Part shown: piece after piece, positions 50,564 through 58,996 of the stretch
Layout of the letters: every line of letters begins with the position of its first letter
Numbering within the stretch: position 1 is the first letter of the stretch
DNA from: Streptomyces maremycinicus
GTDB taxonomy: Bacteria; Actinomycetota; Actinomycetes; Streptomycetales; Streptomycetaceae
DNA: 64,000 bases
Reading direction: 5' to 3'
Assembly (NCBI RefSeq): GCF_001184025.1
Contig: NZ_BBYG01000009.1
Location: 1 to 64,000 of the forward strand
The notes under the pieces: model-generated
Told to the model about the DNA's origin: nothing
Databases searched by the model: none
The model's input: the letters and a program-made list of their open reading frames with translations, nothing else
Made by a program: the position numbers and the translations under genes

Positions 50564-51577
50564 ATGGTCACCCTCGCCGAGGTCGCCCAGCACGCCGGAG
50601 TGTCGGCGAGCACGGTGAGCTATGTCCTCAGTGGCAAGCGGTCCATCTCCACGACCACCCGGCAGCGGGTCGAGCAGAGCATCCGGGAACTCGGCTACCA
50701 CCCGAACGCGGGCGCCCGCGCCCTGGCGAGCAGCAGGTCGAACATCATCGCGCTGATGATCCCGTTGCGCACCGACATCTATGTGCCGGTGATGATGGAG
50801 ATCGCCATCGCGGTGGCCACCACCGCGCGCACCCACGGGTACGACGTCCTGCTGCTCACCGGCGAGGAGGGCCCCGACGCCGTCCGGCGGGTCACCGGCA
50901 GCGGGCTCGCCGACGCCATGATCCTGATGGACGTCGAGCTCGACGACGAGCGGCTGCCGCTGCTGCGCTCCACCGACCGGCCCTCGGTGCTGATCGGACT
51001 GCCCGCCGACACCTCCGGCCTGACCTGCGTCGATCTGGACTTCGCGGCGACCGGCGCGCTGTGCGTGGAGCACCTGGCGATGCTCGGGCACCGTGACATC
51101 GCTGTCATCGGCGAGGCGCCGGCCGTCTACGAACGGCACACCGGCTTCGCCGAGCGCACGCTCGACGGGCTCCGGTACCGGGCGAAGGAGTTGGGCCTGC
51201 GGCTGCTGCACCGCCCGTGCGAGGGAGGCTACGACGCGATGGCCGTGACGCTGGCCCGGGTCCTGGACGAGCGGCCGGGCACCACCGGGTTCGTCGTGCA
51301 GAACGAGTCGGCGGTCGAGCCGCTGCTCGCCCTGCTGCGCCAGCAGGGCCGCGCCGTGCCGGAGGACGTGTCGGTGGTGGCGATCTGCCCCGATCAGGTC
51401 GCCGTCCAGGCCTCGGTGCGGCTGACGTCGGTCGCCATCCCCGCACAGGAGATGGGCCGGCACGCCGTGGAACGTCTCGTCGCCAAGCTGGAGGGGCAGG
51501 TCAGCGACGAGGTCGTGCTGATCGCGCCGGAACTGACGGTCCGGGCGAGCACGGGACCGGCGCCCACGGTCTCCTGA
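50564..51577 (+). CDS. LacI-family transcriptional regulator
   Basis: A 337-residue repressor-type protein. The N-terminal helix-turn-helix is TLAEVAQHAGVSASTVSYVL followed by the hinge region (YHPNAGARALASSRS). A periplasmic-binding-like sugar-sensing domain makes up the rest. ATG at 50564 has GGAG 6 nt upstream. Two operator-like palindromes precede it. It lies upstream of the GH31 gene on the same strand and next to the xyloglucan-type operon, which it probably controls; the inducer is likely a derived oligosaccharide. Confidence 0.93.
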   Translation: MVTLAEVAQHAGVSASTVSYVLSGKRSISTTTRQRVEQSIRELGYHPNAGARALASSRSNIIALMIPLRTDIYVPVMMEIAIAVATTARTHGYDVLLLTGEEGPDAVRRVTGSGLADAMILMDVELDDERLPLLRSTDRPSVLIGLPADTSGLTCVDLDFAATGALCVEHLAMLGHRDIAVIGEAPAVYERHTGFAERTLDGLRYRAKELGLRLLHRPCEGGYDAMAVTLARVLDERPGTTGFVVQNESAVEPLLALLRQQGRAVPEDVSVVAICPDQVAVQASVRLTSVAIPAQEMGRHAVERLVAKLEGQVSDEVVLIAPELTVRASTGPAPTVS

Positions 51578-51593
51578 CCCCGCCTCGATCCTC

Positions 51594-51830
51594 CGTACCG
51601 CCCGGCTCCTCCTCACCGCCCGGCTCCTCCTCACCCGCCTCGACCTTCCGTACCGCCCGGCTCCTCCCCACCGATCCCGGTCCTCCCCACCGATCCCGGT
51701 CCTCCGCGCCACCCGGTCCTCCGCGCCACCCGGTCCTCCGCGCCACCCGATCTTCCGTACCGCCCGGCTCCTCCGCGGCCACCTGCTCTTCCGTACCCAC
51801 CCGGCTCTTCCGCCGTCGCGCCCGTTGCCA
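51594..51830. repeat. pyrimidine-rich short tandem repeats
   Basis: The gap between the LacI and GH31 genes is filled with 17-19-bp repeats. GGTCCTCCGCGCCACCC recurs with a 17-bp period at 51698, 51715 and 51732, preceded by CCACCGATCCCGGTCCTCC units and CCGCCCGGCTCCTCC units. No gene is visible. Confidence 0.8.
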
Positions 51831-51870
51831 GGGCACCGCCATGTCTGCACTCCTTCAAGGAGCACCTCAC

Positions 51871-53913
51871 ATGAACCAGCCTGCCGAAACCCAGCCCCAG
51901 GTCAGCCTCGCGCAGTCGTCGCCCACGGTCGGCACCTTCCGTGAGCACGGCGGGGCGCTGGAGTGGAGCGGCCGCCAGGAGACCGTACGGGTCGAGCCGT
52001 GGGGCCCGGACGCCGTCCGGGTGCGTGCCCGGCTCGGCGGGCCGATCCTCGAAGGGCTGCCGGGCGCGCTCCTCGACGAGCCGCCGGCCACCGAGAGCAA
52101 CGTCAAGATCACCGACGCCGAGGGCCGGTTGACCGTCGGCGCGCTCACCGTCGAGGTCGACGCCGAGGGCGTGATCCGGTTCCTGCGGACCGACGACCGC
52201 ACGGAGCTCCTTGCGGAGGAGCGTGCCCACTTCTGGTGGCCGGGCACCCGTCTCTACACGGCCGTCGGCAACGGCCACCACCGTCTGGAACAGCGTTTCG
52301 CCGCCTACGACGACGAGAAGCTGTACGGCCTCGGCCAGCACCAGCACGGCCGACTGGACCAGAAGGGTCTGGTGCTGGACCTGATCCAGCGCAACGCCGA
52401 GGTCGGCATCCCGGTGCTCACCTCCAGCCGCGGCTACACCCTGCTGTGGAACAACCCGGCGATCGGCCGGGTCGAACTGGCCGGCAACGGCACCCGCTGG
52501 GTCGCGGACTCGGCCCGGCAGATCGACTACTGGATCACCGCCGGCGCCCCGGCCGACGCCCAGCGCCGCTACAGCGCGGCCACCGGCCGCACCCCGATGC
52601 TGCCGGAGTGGGCGGCGGGCTTCTGGCAGTGCAAGCTGCGCTACCGCACCCAGGACGAACTCCTCGGCGTGGCACGCGAGTACAAGCGCCGGGGACTGCC
52701 GCTCGACGCCATCGTCTGCGACTTCTTCCACTGGACCCACCTGGGCGAGTGGAAGTTCGACCCGGCCGAGTGGCCCGACCCGGCGGCGATGGTCCGTGAA
52801 CTCGAGGAGCTGGGCGTCAAGCTGGTGGTGAGCGTCTGGCCGTCGGTGTCGCCGCTGAGCGAGAACCATCCGGTGATGGAGCAGCGCGGCTGGTTCATCG
52901 GCACCCAGTACGGCCCGCTGGCCCACGCCGACTGGCCGGACAAGGGCGTCGCCTCGACGGTCCAGGTGGCGTTCTACGACGCGACGAACCCCGAGGCCCG
53001 GGAGTTCGTGTGGTCGAGGATCCGCGACAACTACCTGCTCCCGTACGGCATCACGGCCTTCTGGCTGGACGCCTGCGAGCCGGAACTGAAGCCCGGGTTC
53101 CAGGAGAACCTGCGCTACTGGGCGGGCCCCGGCCTGGAGGTCGGCAACATCTACCCGGCCGACAACGCCCGCACCTTCTACGAGGGTCTGCGCGCCCACG
53201 GGGAGGACGAGATCATCAGCCTCAACCGCTCGGCGTGGGCGGGCAGCCAGCGCTACGGCGCCGCCCTGTGGTCCGGTGACATCGGCACCGACTTCGCGAC
53301 CCTGCGCCGGCAGATCGCGGCCGGACTGAACACCGCGCTGTCGGGCATCCCGTGGTGGAACACCGACATCGGCGGCTTCCACGGCGGCGACCCGGGCGAC
53401 CCGGCGTACCGGGAGGTGATGGTCCGCTGGTTCCAGTTCGGCGCGCTGTCCCCGCTGATGCGGCTGCACGGCTTCCGCGACCCGGGCATGCCGTTGGGCC
53501 CGGACATGACCGGCGGCCCCAACGAGGTCTGGTCGTACGGCGAGGAGGCCGGGGCGGTGATGGAGCGGTACCTGCGGCTGCGCGAGCGGCTCAAGCCGTA
53601 CGTCCTCAAGGTCATGCGCGAGGCCCACGAGGAGGGGCTGCCGCCGATGCGGCCGCTGTTCCTGGAGTTCCCGGACGACCCGGCGACCTGGTCGGTGGAC
53701 GACTCCTACCTGTTCGGCCGGGACCTGCTCGTCGCCCCGGTGCTGACGGCGGGCGCCACGGCCCGCACGGCCTACCTCCCGGCGGGTGCGAGCTGGACGG
53801 ACGCGTGGACGGGCGAGACGTACGAGGGCGGCGCGGCCGTGACGGTCGACGCCCCGCTGGACCGCCTCCCGCTGTTCCTGCGGGACGGGGCGCGGCTGCC
53901 GGTGACGGAGTAG
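51871..53913 (+). CDS. glycoside hydrolase family 31 (alpha-xylosidase/alpha-glucosidase)
   Basis: A 680-residue enzyme without signal peptide, so it acts on imported oligosaccharides. An N-terminal beta-sandwich is followed by the GH31 barrel. The nucleophile aspartate is in ITAFWLDACEPELKPG. The acid/base region is ALWSGDIGTDFATLRRQI. WWNTDIGGFHGGD and FQFGALSPLMRLHG are conserved blocks. ATG at 51871 has AAGGAG 8 nt upstream; ATG at 51841 in frame lacks one. In a locus with GH74, GH12, GH95 and GH42 an alpha-xylosidase acting on xyloglucan oligosaccharides is the likeliest role. Confidence 0.92.
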   Translation: MNQPAETQPQVSLAQSSPTVGTFREHGGALEWSGRQETVRVEPWGPDAVRVRARLGGPILEGLPGALLDEPPATESNVKITDAEGRLTVGALTVEVDAEGVIRFLRTDDRTELLAEERAHFWWPGTRLYTAVGNGHHRLEQRFAAYDDEKLYGLGQHQHGRLDQKGLVLDLIQRNAEVGIPVLTSSRGYTLLWNNPAIGRVELAGNGTRWVADSARQIDYWITAGAPADAQRRYSAATGRTPMLPEWAAGFWQCKLRYRTQDELLGVAREYKRRGLPLDAIVCDFFHWTHLGEWKFDPAEWPDPAAMVRELEELGVKLVVSVWPSVSPLSENHPVMEQRGWFIGTQYGPLAHADWPDKGVASTVQVAFYDATNPEAREFVWSRIRDNYLLPYGITAFWLDACEPELKPGFQENLRYWAGPGLEVGNIYPADNARTFYEGLRAHGEDEIISLNRSAWAGSQRYGAALWSGDIGTDFATLRRQIAAGLNTALSGIPWWNTDIGGFHGGDPGDPAYREVMVRWFQFGALSPLMRLHGFRDPGMPLGPDMTGGPNEVWSYGEEAGAVMERYLRLRERLKPYVLKVMREAHEEGLPPMRPLFLEFPDDPATWSVDDSYLFGRDLLVAPVLTAGATARTAYLPAGASWTDAWTGETYEGGAAVTVDAPLDRLPLFLRDGARLPVTE

Positions 53914-53932
53914 CCGCACGGAGGACGGAACA

Positions 53933-54029
53933 CGGGCGTCCGGTCCCGTACCAGGGGAGGGACCGGGCGCCCGCGTGACGTGCCGTGGTCCGGGCCGGCC
54001 GGCGCGGGTGCGCGGGCCGGCCCGGACCA
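53933..54029. terminator. two hairpins between convergent genes
   Basis: A 15-bp stem (53933-53947 with 53959-53973, one G-U pair) and a perfect 13-bp stem (53986-53998 with 54017-54029). They lie between the GH31 and GH12 stop codons. Confidence 0.85.
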
Positions 54030-54033
54030 GGTG

Positions 54034-54747
54034 TCAGCCGCTGCTGACGGTGAGGTTGTTGGTGACGAAGTCGAGCCCGCCCGAGGACGAGGTGATCTCG
54101 TATCCGAACTGCACGTCACCGATGGTCTCGTTGCCGAACCAGCCCTTGGTGTCCTTGATCCACTTGAGGATCGGCAGGATGTTCACGGTGCCGGACGACG
54201 AGTCGGACGTCCGCAGGAACGAGAAGACCTCGTTCGCGCCGTTGCTGCCCTTGTAGACGGTCCAGGTGTGGCCGCCGAGGGTGACGTTGCCCTGCGAGGT
54301 GCCGAGCGGGCCGACCGCGCCGTTGTAGTTCACCCAGAGCATGATCTCGTAGTCGTAGTCGGTGTCCCAGATGTCGTACGACGTGTTGTAGGCGCCGGAC
54401 GACGGGACCGTGACGTTGTAGCTGCTGGACAGCGAACCGAGCGAGGTGATCGTCTTGTTGATCACCTTCTTGGAGTTGGGGTACGACTTGATGCCACCGG
54501 TGTTCGGGTGGTTGGCCCAGACGCCCCAGTTGGTGCCGGAGTTGGCCCAGACGCACTGGCTGCCGGCACCGGAGCCCCAGATGTTGTTGTAGAGCGTGTA
54601 GCCGTTCAGGCTGGTGTTGCCCCACTGGTCGCAGGAGTTCCAGACGGCGGCCTGGGCGGGGGCGGCGGCGAGTGCGACGGTGGCGCCGAGTGCCAGCGCC
54701 GGTGCCAGCAGGGCCTTGCCGACCTTGCTCAACGTACGTGGTGCCAT
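54034..54747 (-). CDS. secreted glycoside hydrolase family 12 endoglucanase
   Basis: A 237-residue enzyme. It opens with a signal peptide (LLAPALALGATVALAAAPAQA). The GH12 jelly-roll domain follows. The nucleophile glutamate is in YDYEIMLWVNYNG and the acid/base in VQFGYEITSS near the C-terminus. There is no carbohydrate-binding module. GH12 enzymes cut beta-1,4-glucan or xyloglucan outside the cell. It is the last gene of the leftward operon, 26 bp after the GH95 gene. Confidence 0.93.
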   Translation of the reverse strand: MAPRTLSKVGKALLAPALALGATVALAAAPAQAAVWNSCDQWGNTSLNGYTLYNNIWGSGAGSQCVWANSGTNWGVWANHPNTGGIKSYPNSKKVINKTITSLGSLSSSYNVTVPSSGAYNTSYDIWDTDYDYEIMLWVNYNGAVGPLGTSQGNVTLGGHTWTVYKGSNGANEVFSFLRTSDSSSGTVNILPILKWIKDTKGWFGNETIGDVQFGYEITSSSGGLDFVTNNLTVSSG

Positions 54748-54773
54748 GGTGTCCCTTCCATGGGTGGGGGGAG

Positions 54774-57017
54774 TCACCACGTCCCCGAGGTGAGGACGTG
54801 GTCTTCTCCGGCGACCAGGTCGAGCGGCGATGCGTCGCCGGAGGAAGTCCTGACTTCGATGCGGTGGCCGCGCCGCGGCCGCAGGACGGCACGGGTGCCG
54901 TCGGGACCCCAGGAGAGGTCGATCTCGGCGCCGAACCGGGTCCGCACGCCCCGCAGTTCGCCCGAAGGCAGGTCCGGGGAGAGCGCGGGCAGCAGGACCA
55001 GCCGGTCGGGGGTCGACTGGACGAGCATCTCGATCAGCACCGCGGGGAGGGTGTGCGCGGCGTCGGCGTTGTACACGTCGCGGCGGGGGTAGTGGGCGCT
55101 CATCAGGGAGGCGTGGAAGAAGTCGCCGTCGAGCACCTCGCCGAGGGCGTGGGCGACCCGCCGGCCGTCCCTCAGACGGGCCGCGACCAGCGCGTGGTGG
55201 AGGTGGCCGTGCGCGGAGTCGTTCTCGGCGCCGCGCAGTTCGAGGGCGCGCAGGGCGGCGGCGGCCGTCCGCGGGGTGTCGTAGGGGTTGATCTCGTCGA
55301 GGGGCCAGACGCCGTAGAGGTGGCTCAGGTGCCGGTGGTCGTAGGTGTCGTCGAGGCCGGGCCACGCCCATTCGGCCAGGGCGCCGTCGGAGTTGATCCA
55401 GTGCGGCGGGAGGCGCTCGGCGAGGGCCCGCCAGCGGTCGGCGCGCTCGGGGTCGTCCGGGTGGTACGCGGCGGCGGTGAGCAGTGCGTGGCGCGCGGCC
55501 GAGAGGTCCATGGCCGCGTCGAGGGCGCCCCAGCTCGCGCCCGCGGGCCGGTTCTCCGGCGAGTAGGAGGGGACGACGACAAGCGGCCCCGCCGGGTCGC
55601 CGGGGGCGGTGCGGGTGAGGAAGTCCTCGTAGAACAGCGCGACTTCGGCGAGGGCCGCGGCGGTGCGCGGGTCGCGCGCGCCGCGGGTCTCGTCGTGGTC
55701 GACGAGGGGTTTGAGCAGCCAGTCGGCACCGGCGGTCCACAGGTGGAGCGGGTACTCGCGGCTGAAGTGGTAGGTCAGTCCGGACTCGCCGTCGGTGTGC
55801 GCCGGCGCGACCGCGCCGCGGGCGCCGAAGACCGCGCGGGCGTTCTCCCGCCAGTCGTCGAACTGCCGGTGGATCAGGGCGGCCAGTGCGTCGGTGACCT
55901 CGGGAAGCGCCCCGGCCGCGGCGGAGGCGGTCTGGAGATTGACGTTGGCGTCGTTGGTGAACGCGCCGGACCAGGCCGTGTTCCAGTCGCCGGTCCACAG
56001 GCCGGTCAGCCGGGGCGGGTTGAGACCGGAGGAGGACAGCAGGTGGTAGCGCCCGGCCGCGAAGAGGCGCTCGAGCAGTGCCCTGCTGCGGGGGCGTTCC
56101 AGCAGTTCGGAGCCGGGGAGGCCGCGCTCGGCGGGGTCGGCGTGGAGGTCGAGGGTGACGCGCTCGTAGGCGGTGCGGTGCAGGGGGAGGTGGCGGCCGA
56201 GCAGGTCGTCGTAGGAGTGCGGCAGTTCGCTCAAGGCGCGTTGTTCCCCGGTGACGTCCAGTTCGCCGGTGTGCCTGCGGACGCGGGTGAGCAGCAGCAC
56301 GGACTCCGCGCCGGTGACGCGTACGCCGGGGTGGGCGAGCCGGGTGCGGCCGCCGGTGACGACGACGAGGGTCAGGCCCGTGAAGGCGCGGTCGCTCCCC
56401 GGGTAGTGGGCGCGCAGGGTGAGCAGGGCGCCCTCCGGGGTGAGGGCCGAGCCCTGGCCGACGGACAGGTCGGCGGGTGCGCCCGGCAGCCGGTGGTCCA
56501 GGGATATGTCCAGGTCGAGGCCGGTGACCCGGTGGACGATCACGTCGTCGGCGCGGGAGACGAAGAGCCGGCTGGTGCCGCCCGCGCAGGTCGCGGTGGC
56601 CTCGCCGGTGCTGAAGTCGACGGTTCGCAGGTGGTAGCGGCGCGGCTCGTCCGAGGGCGCTCTGAGCCGGATCTGGAAGGCCGGGTGGAAGGGCTGGACC
56701 CATTGCAGGGGCCGGTGGTCGGTGAAGCTCTCGGCGGCCTCCCACTCCCCGGCCAGCAATTCGTCCTGGAGGGCGGGGAGGTCGGCGGCCAGCTCCGGCG
56801 GACGGGCGTGCTCGGCGCCGTTGGGGCGGACCAGGGTGTGATGGGTGACGATGACCCGGTCGTCGTTCGGATCACCGAACGTGAGGGTGCCGTGCCGGCC
56901 GTTGCCGCTGAGGAAGGCGTCCTCCCAGCGGACGGCGGGCCGGTGTTCGTGGGTTCCGTGCACGGGACGGTCGGTGGCCGGGAGGCCGGGGTGCGCACGG
57001 GATCGCGGCTTGGTCAT
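54774..57017 (-). CDS. glycoside hydrolase family 95 (alpha-L-fucosidase type)
   Basis: A 747-residue enzyme. The family's N-terminal beta domain (WEDAFLSGNGRHGTLTFGDP) precedes the (alpha/alpha)6 barrel. Typical stretches are LTGLWTGDWNTAWSGAFTNDANVNLQ, HLSHLYGVWPLDEINPYDT and DFFHASLMSAHYPRRDVYNAD. There is no signal peptide. GH95 enzymes remove alpha-1,2-linked L-fucose (or L-galactose), as on xyloglucan side chains. Its start overlaps the GH42 stop (ATGA), so translation is coupled. Confidence 0.9.
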   Translation of the reverse strand: MTKPRSRAHPGLPATDRPVHGTHEHRPAVRWEDAFLSGNGRHGTLTFGDPNDDRVIVTHHTLVRPNGAEHARPPELAADLPALQDELLAGEWEAAESFTDHRPLQWVQPFHPAFQIRLRAPSDEPRRYHLRTVDFSTGEATATCAGGTSRLFVSRADDVIVHRVTGLDLDISLDHRLPGAPADLSVGQGSALTPEGALLTLRAHYPGSDRAFTGLTLVVVTGGRTRLAHPGVRVTGAESVLLLTRVRRHTGELDVTGEQRALSELPHSYDDLLGRHLPLHRTAYERVTLDLHADPAERGLPGSELLERPRSRALLERLFAAGRYHLLSSSGLNPPRLTGLWTGDWNTAWSGAFTNDANVNLQTASAAAGALPEVTDALAALIHRQFDDWRENARAVFGARGAVAPAHTDGESGLTYHFSREYPLHLWTAGADWLLKPLVDHDETRGARDPRTAAALAEVALFYEDFLTRTAPGDPAGPLVVVPSYSPENRPAGASWGALDAAMDLSAARHALLTAAAYHPDDPERADRWRALAERLPPHWINSDGALAEWAWPGLDDTYDHRHLSHLYGVWPLDEINPYDTPRTAAAALRALELRGAENDSAHGHLHHALVAARLRDGRRVAHALGEVLDGDFFHASLMSAHYPRRDVYNADAAHTLPAVLIEMLVQSTPDRLVLLPALSPDLPSGELRGVRTRFGAEIDLSWGPDGTRAVLRPRRGHRIEVRTSSGDASPLDLVAGEDHVLTSGTW

Positions 57018-58996
57018 GAGCGCAACACCACCACGCCGTAGCGGTCCAGGGTGATCCCACCCCTGTGGTCCGTCCCGGTCAGCAGGTCGTGATGGGTGCC
57101 CGGCAGTGCGACGGTCACCGGCTCACGGCCGTGGTGGAGCAGGAACAGCAGCTCGCCCCGGCGGACGGCCTCGACCTCCGGCGGAAGGCCTTCCAGAACG
57201 GGCCGGACGCCCGCGCCGGCGGCGACAGCGGCGAGCAGGGCGCGGAAGGCCCCGGGCTCGGGGAGGGTGGAGACGTACCAGGCGCGGCCGTTGCGCAGGA
57301 CGGCGGGCAGTCCGTCGAGTTCGCCGCCCTTGTAGACGGCTTCCACCACGTCGTCCCGTTCGGCCTCCAGCTCCTCCGACCACAGGGTCCCGCGGAAGCC
57401 GTCGGCCTCGGCGTGCTCCCCCGGCTCCAGCGGCCACCACTCGTGCAGGGTGCGGATGCCGAACAGCTCGCGCAGGCGGACGTCCATGCCGCCGGGACGG
57501 ATGCGGTCGTCCTCGTCGGCCACGCCGGTCAGGAAACCGGCCACCAGGGTGCCGCCGCCGCGGACGTAGGCGACCAGGTTGTCGATCGCCGCGTCCGTCA
57601 TCGCGTACAGCTGCGGGACGACGACCAGCCGGTAGCCGGTGAGATCGTGTTCGGGGTGGGCGAAGTCGGTGGTGAGGTGCGACTCCCACAGGGCGCGGTG
57701 CCAGGCGTGCAGCACGGCCGGGTGGTCGACGTGGGTGGAGGGGCGGCCGTCCTGTGCGCCGGCCCACCAGGCGTGCCAGTCGTGCAGGATCGCGACCTGC
57801 GCGCCGATCTGGCCGCCCGCCACCTCGGCGCCGATCCGGGCGAGTTCGGCGCCCAGCCGCTTGACCTCCTGGAAGGTGCGGCCCCGCTCCCCCGCGTGGC
57901 CGAGCATCCCGGAATGGAACTTCTCGGCGCCCTGCCGGGACTGCCGCCACTGGAAGTAGCAGACGGCGTCCGCGCCACGGGCCACGGCCTGGAGGGACCA
58001 GAGCCGGTTGAGGCCCCGCGGCTTGGGATGGTTCACCCCGCGCCAGTTGACCGGTCCCGCCGCCTGTTCCATCAGCATCCAGGGACCGCGCGCCTGGGAG
58101 CGGGTCAGGTCCTGCACGAGTGCCCCGTGCTGGGCCCCCAGCGGGTCGCGCGGATCGGGGTAGAGGTCGACCGAGACGACGTCCTCCTCCTCGGCCCAGC
58201 GCCAGGCGTCCTGGCCGAAGAACAGCGGCATGAAGTTGGTGGTGACCGGGATGTGCGGGGTGTGCCGGGCGACGATGTCCCGCTCGGCGAGGTAGCACTC
58301 CAGGAGCATGTCGGAGGTGAAGCGCCGGAAGTCCAGCACCTGGGCGGGGTTCTTCAGGTAGTGCGCGCGGCGGGCGGGCAGGACGGCGTCCCAGCTGTCG
58401 TAGCCCTGGCTCCAGAAGGCCGTGCCCCAGGCGGTGTTGAGGGCGTCCAGGGTGCCGTACCTCTCGCGCAGCCAGCGGCGGAAGGCGGCCGCCGCCTCGT
58501 CGCCGTGGTCGGCCGTGCAGTACTCGTTGTTGATGTGCCACATCGTGAGGGCGGGGTGGCCGCCGTAGCGGGCGGCGAGGTCTTCGGTGAGGGCGGCGGC
58601 GTACCGGCGGTAGGTGGCGCTGGAGTGCGAGAAGTGCTGACGTCCGCCCCACCACTCGACCTCGCCGTTCTCGTCGCGGGGCAGGGTGTCCGGGTGCAGC
58701 CGGCCCAGCCAGGGGGGCGGCGCCGAGGTGGGGGTGGCGAGGACGACGCCGATGCCGCCGGCGTGCATCAGGTCCATCAGCGTGTCGAGCCAGCCGAACT
58801 CCCGCGCGCCCGGCTCGGGTTCGATGCGGGACCAGGAGAAGACCCCGAGGGTGACGGAGTTGACGCCGGCGTCCCGCATGAGCCGGACGTCCTCGTGCCA
58901 GGTCTCCTCGGGCCACTGCTCGGGGTTGTAGTCACCGCCGAAGAGGATGCGGCCGCGGGTGGCGTCGGCGAGCCGGGGCCGGTCGGCGGCGGTCAT
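57014..58996 (-). CDS. glycoside hydrolase family 42 beta-galactosidase
   Basis: A 660-residue intracellular enzyme. It begins RILFGGDYNPEQWPEETWHEDV, the GH42 hallmark. The acid/base glutamate is in MWHINNEYCTADHGDE. The nucleophile is in GPWMLMEQAAGPVNWRG. WHAWWAGAQDG and the trimerisation domain follow. ATG at 58996 overlaps the GH74 stop (ATGA). In this locus it would remove galactose from xyloglucan side chains after fucose is taken off. Confidence 0.94.
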   Translation of the reverse strand: MTAADRPRLADATRGRILFGGDYNPEQWPEETWHEDVRLMRDAGVNSVTLGVFSWSRIEPEPGAREFGWLDTLMDLMHAGGIGVVLATPTSAPPPWLGRLHPDTLPRDENGEVEWWGGRQHFSHSSATYRRYAAALTEDLAARYGGHPALTMWHINNEYCTADHGDEAAAAFRRWLRERYGTLDALNTAWGTAFWSQGYDSWDAVLPARRAHYLKNPAQVLDFRRFTSDMLLECYLAERDIVARHTPHIPVTTNFMPLFFGQDAWRWAEEEDVVSVDLYPDPRDPLGAQHGALVQDLTRSQARGPWMLMEQAAGPVNWRGVNHPKPRGLNRLWSLQAVARGADAVCYFQWRQSRQGAEKFHSGMLGHAGERGRTFQEVKRLGAELARIGAEVAGGQIGAQVAILHDWHAWWAGAQDGRPSTHVDHPAVLHAWHRALWESHLTTDFAHPEHDLTGYRLVVVPQLYAMTDAAIDNLVAYVRGGGTLVAGFLTGVADEDDRIRPGGMDVRLRELFGIRTLHEWWPLEPGEHAEADGFRGTLWSEELEAERDDVVEAVYKGGELDGLPAVLRNGRAWYVSTLPEPGAFRALLAAVAAGAGVRPVLEGLPPEVEAVRRGELLFLLHHGREPVTVALPGTHHDLLTGTDHRGGITLDRYGVVVLRS

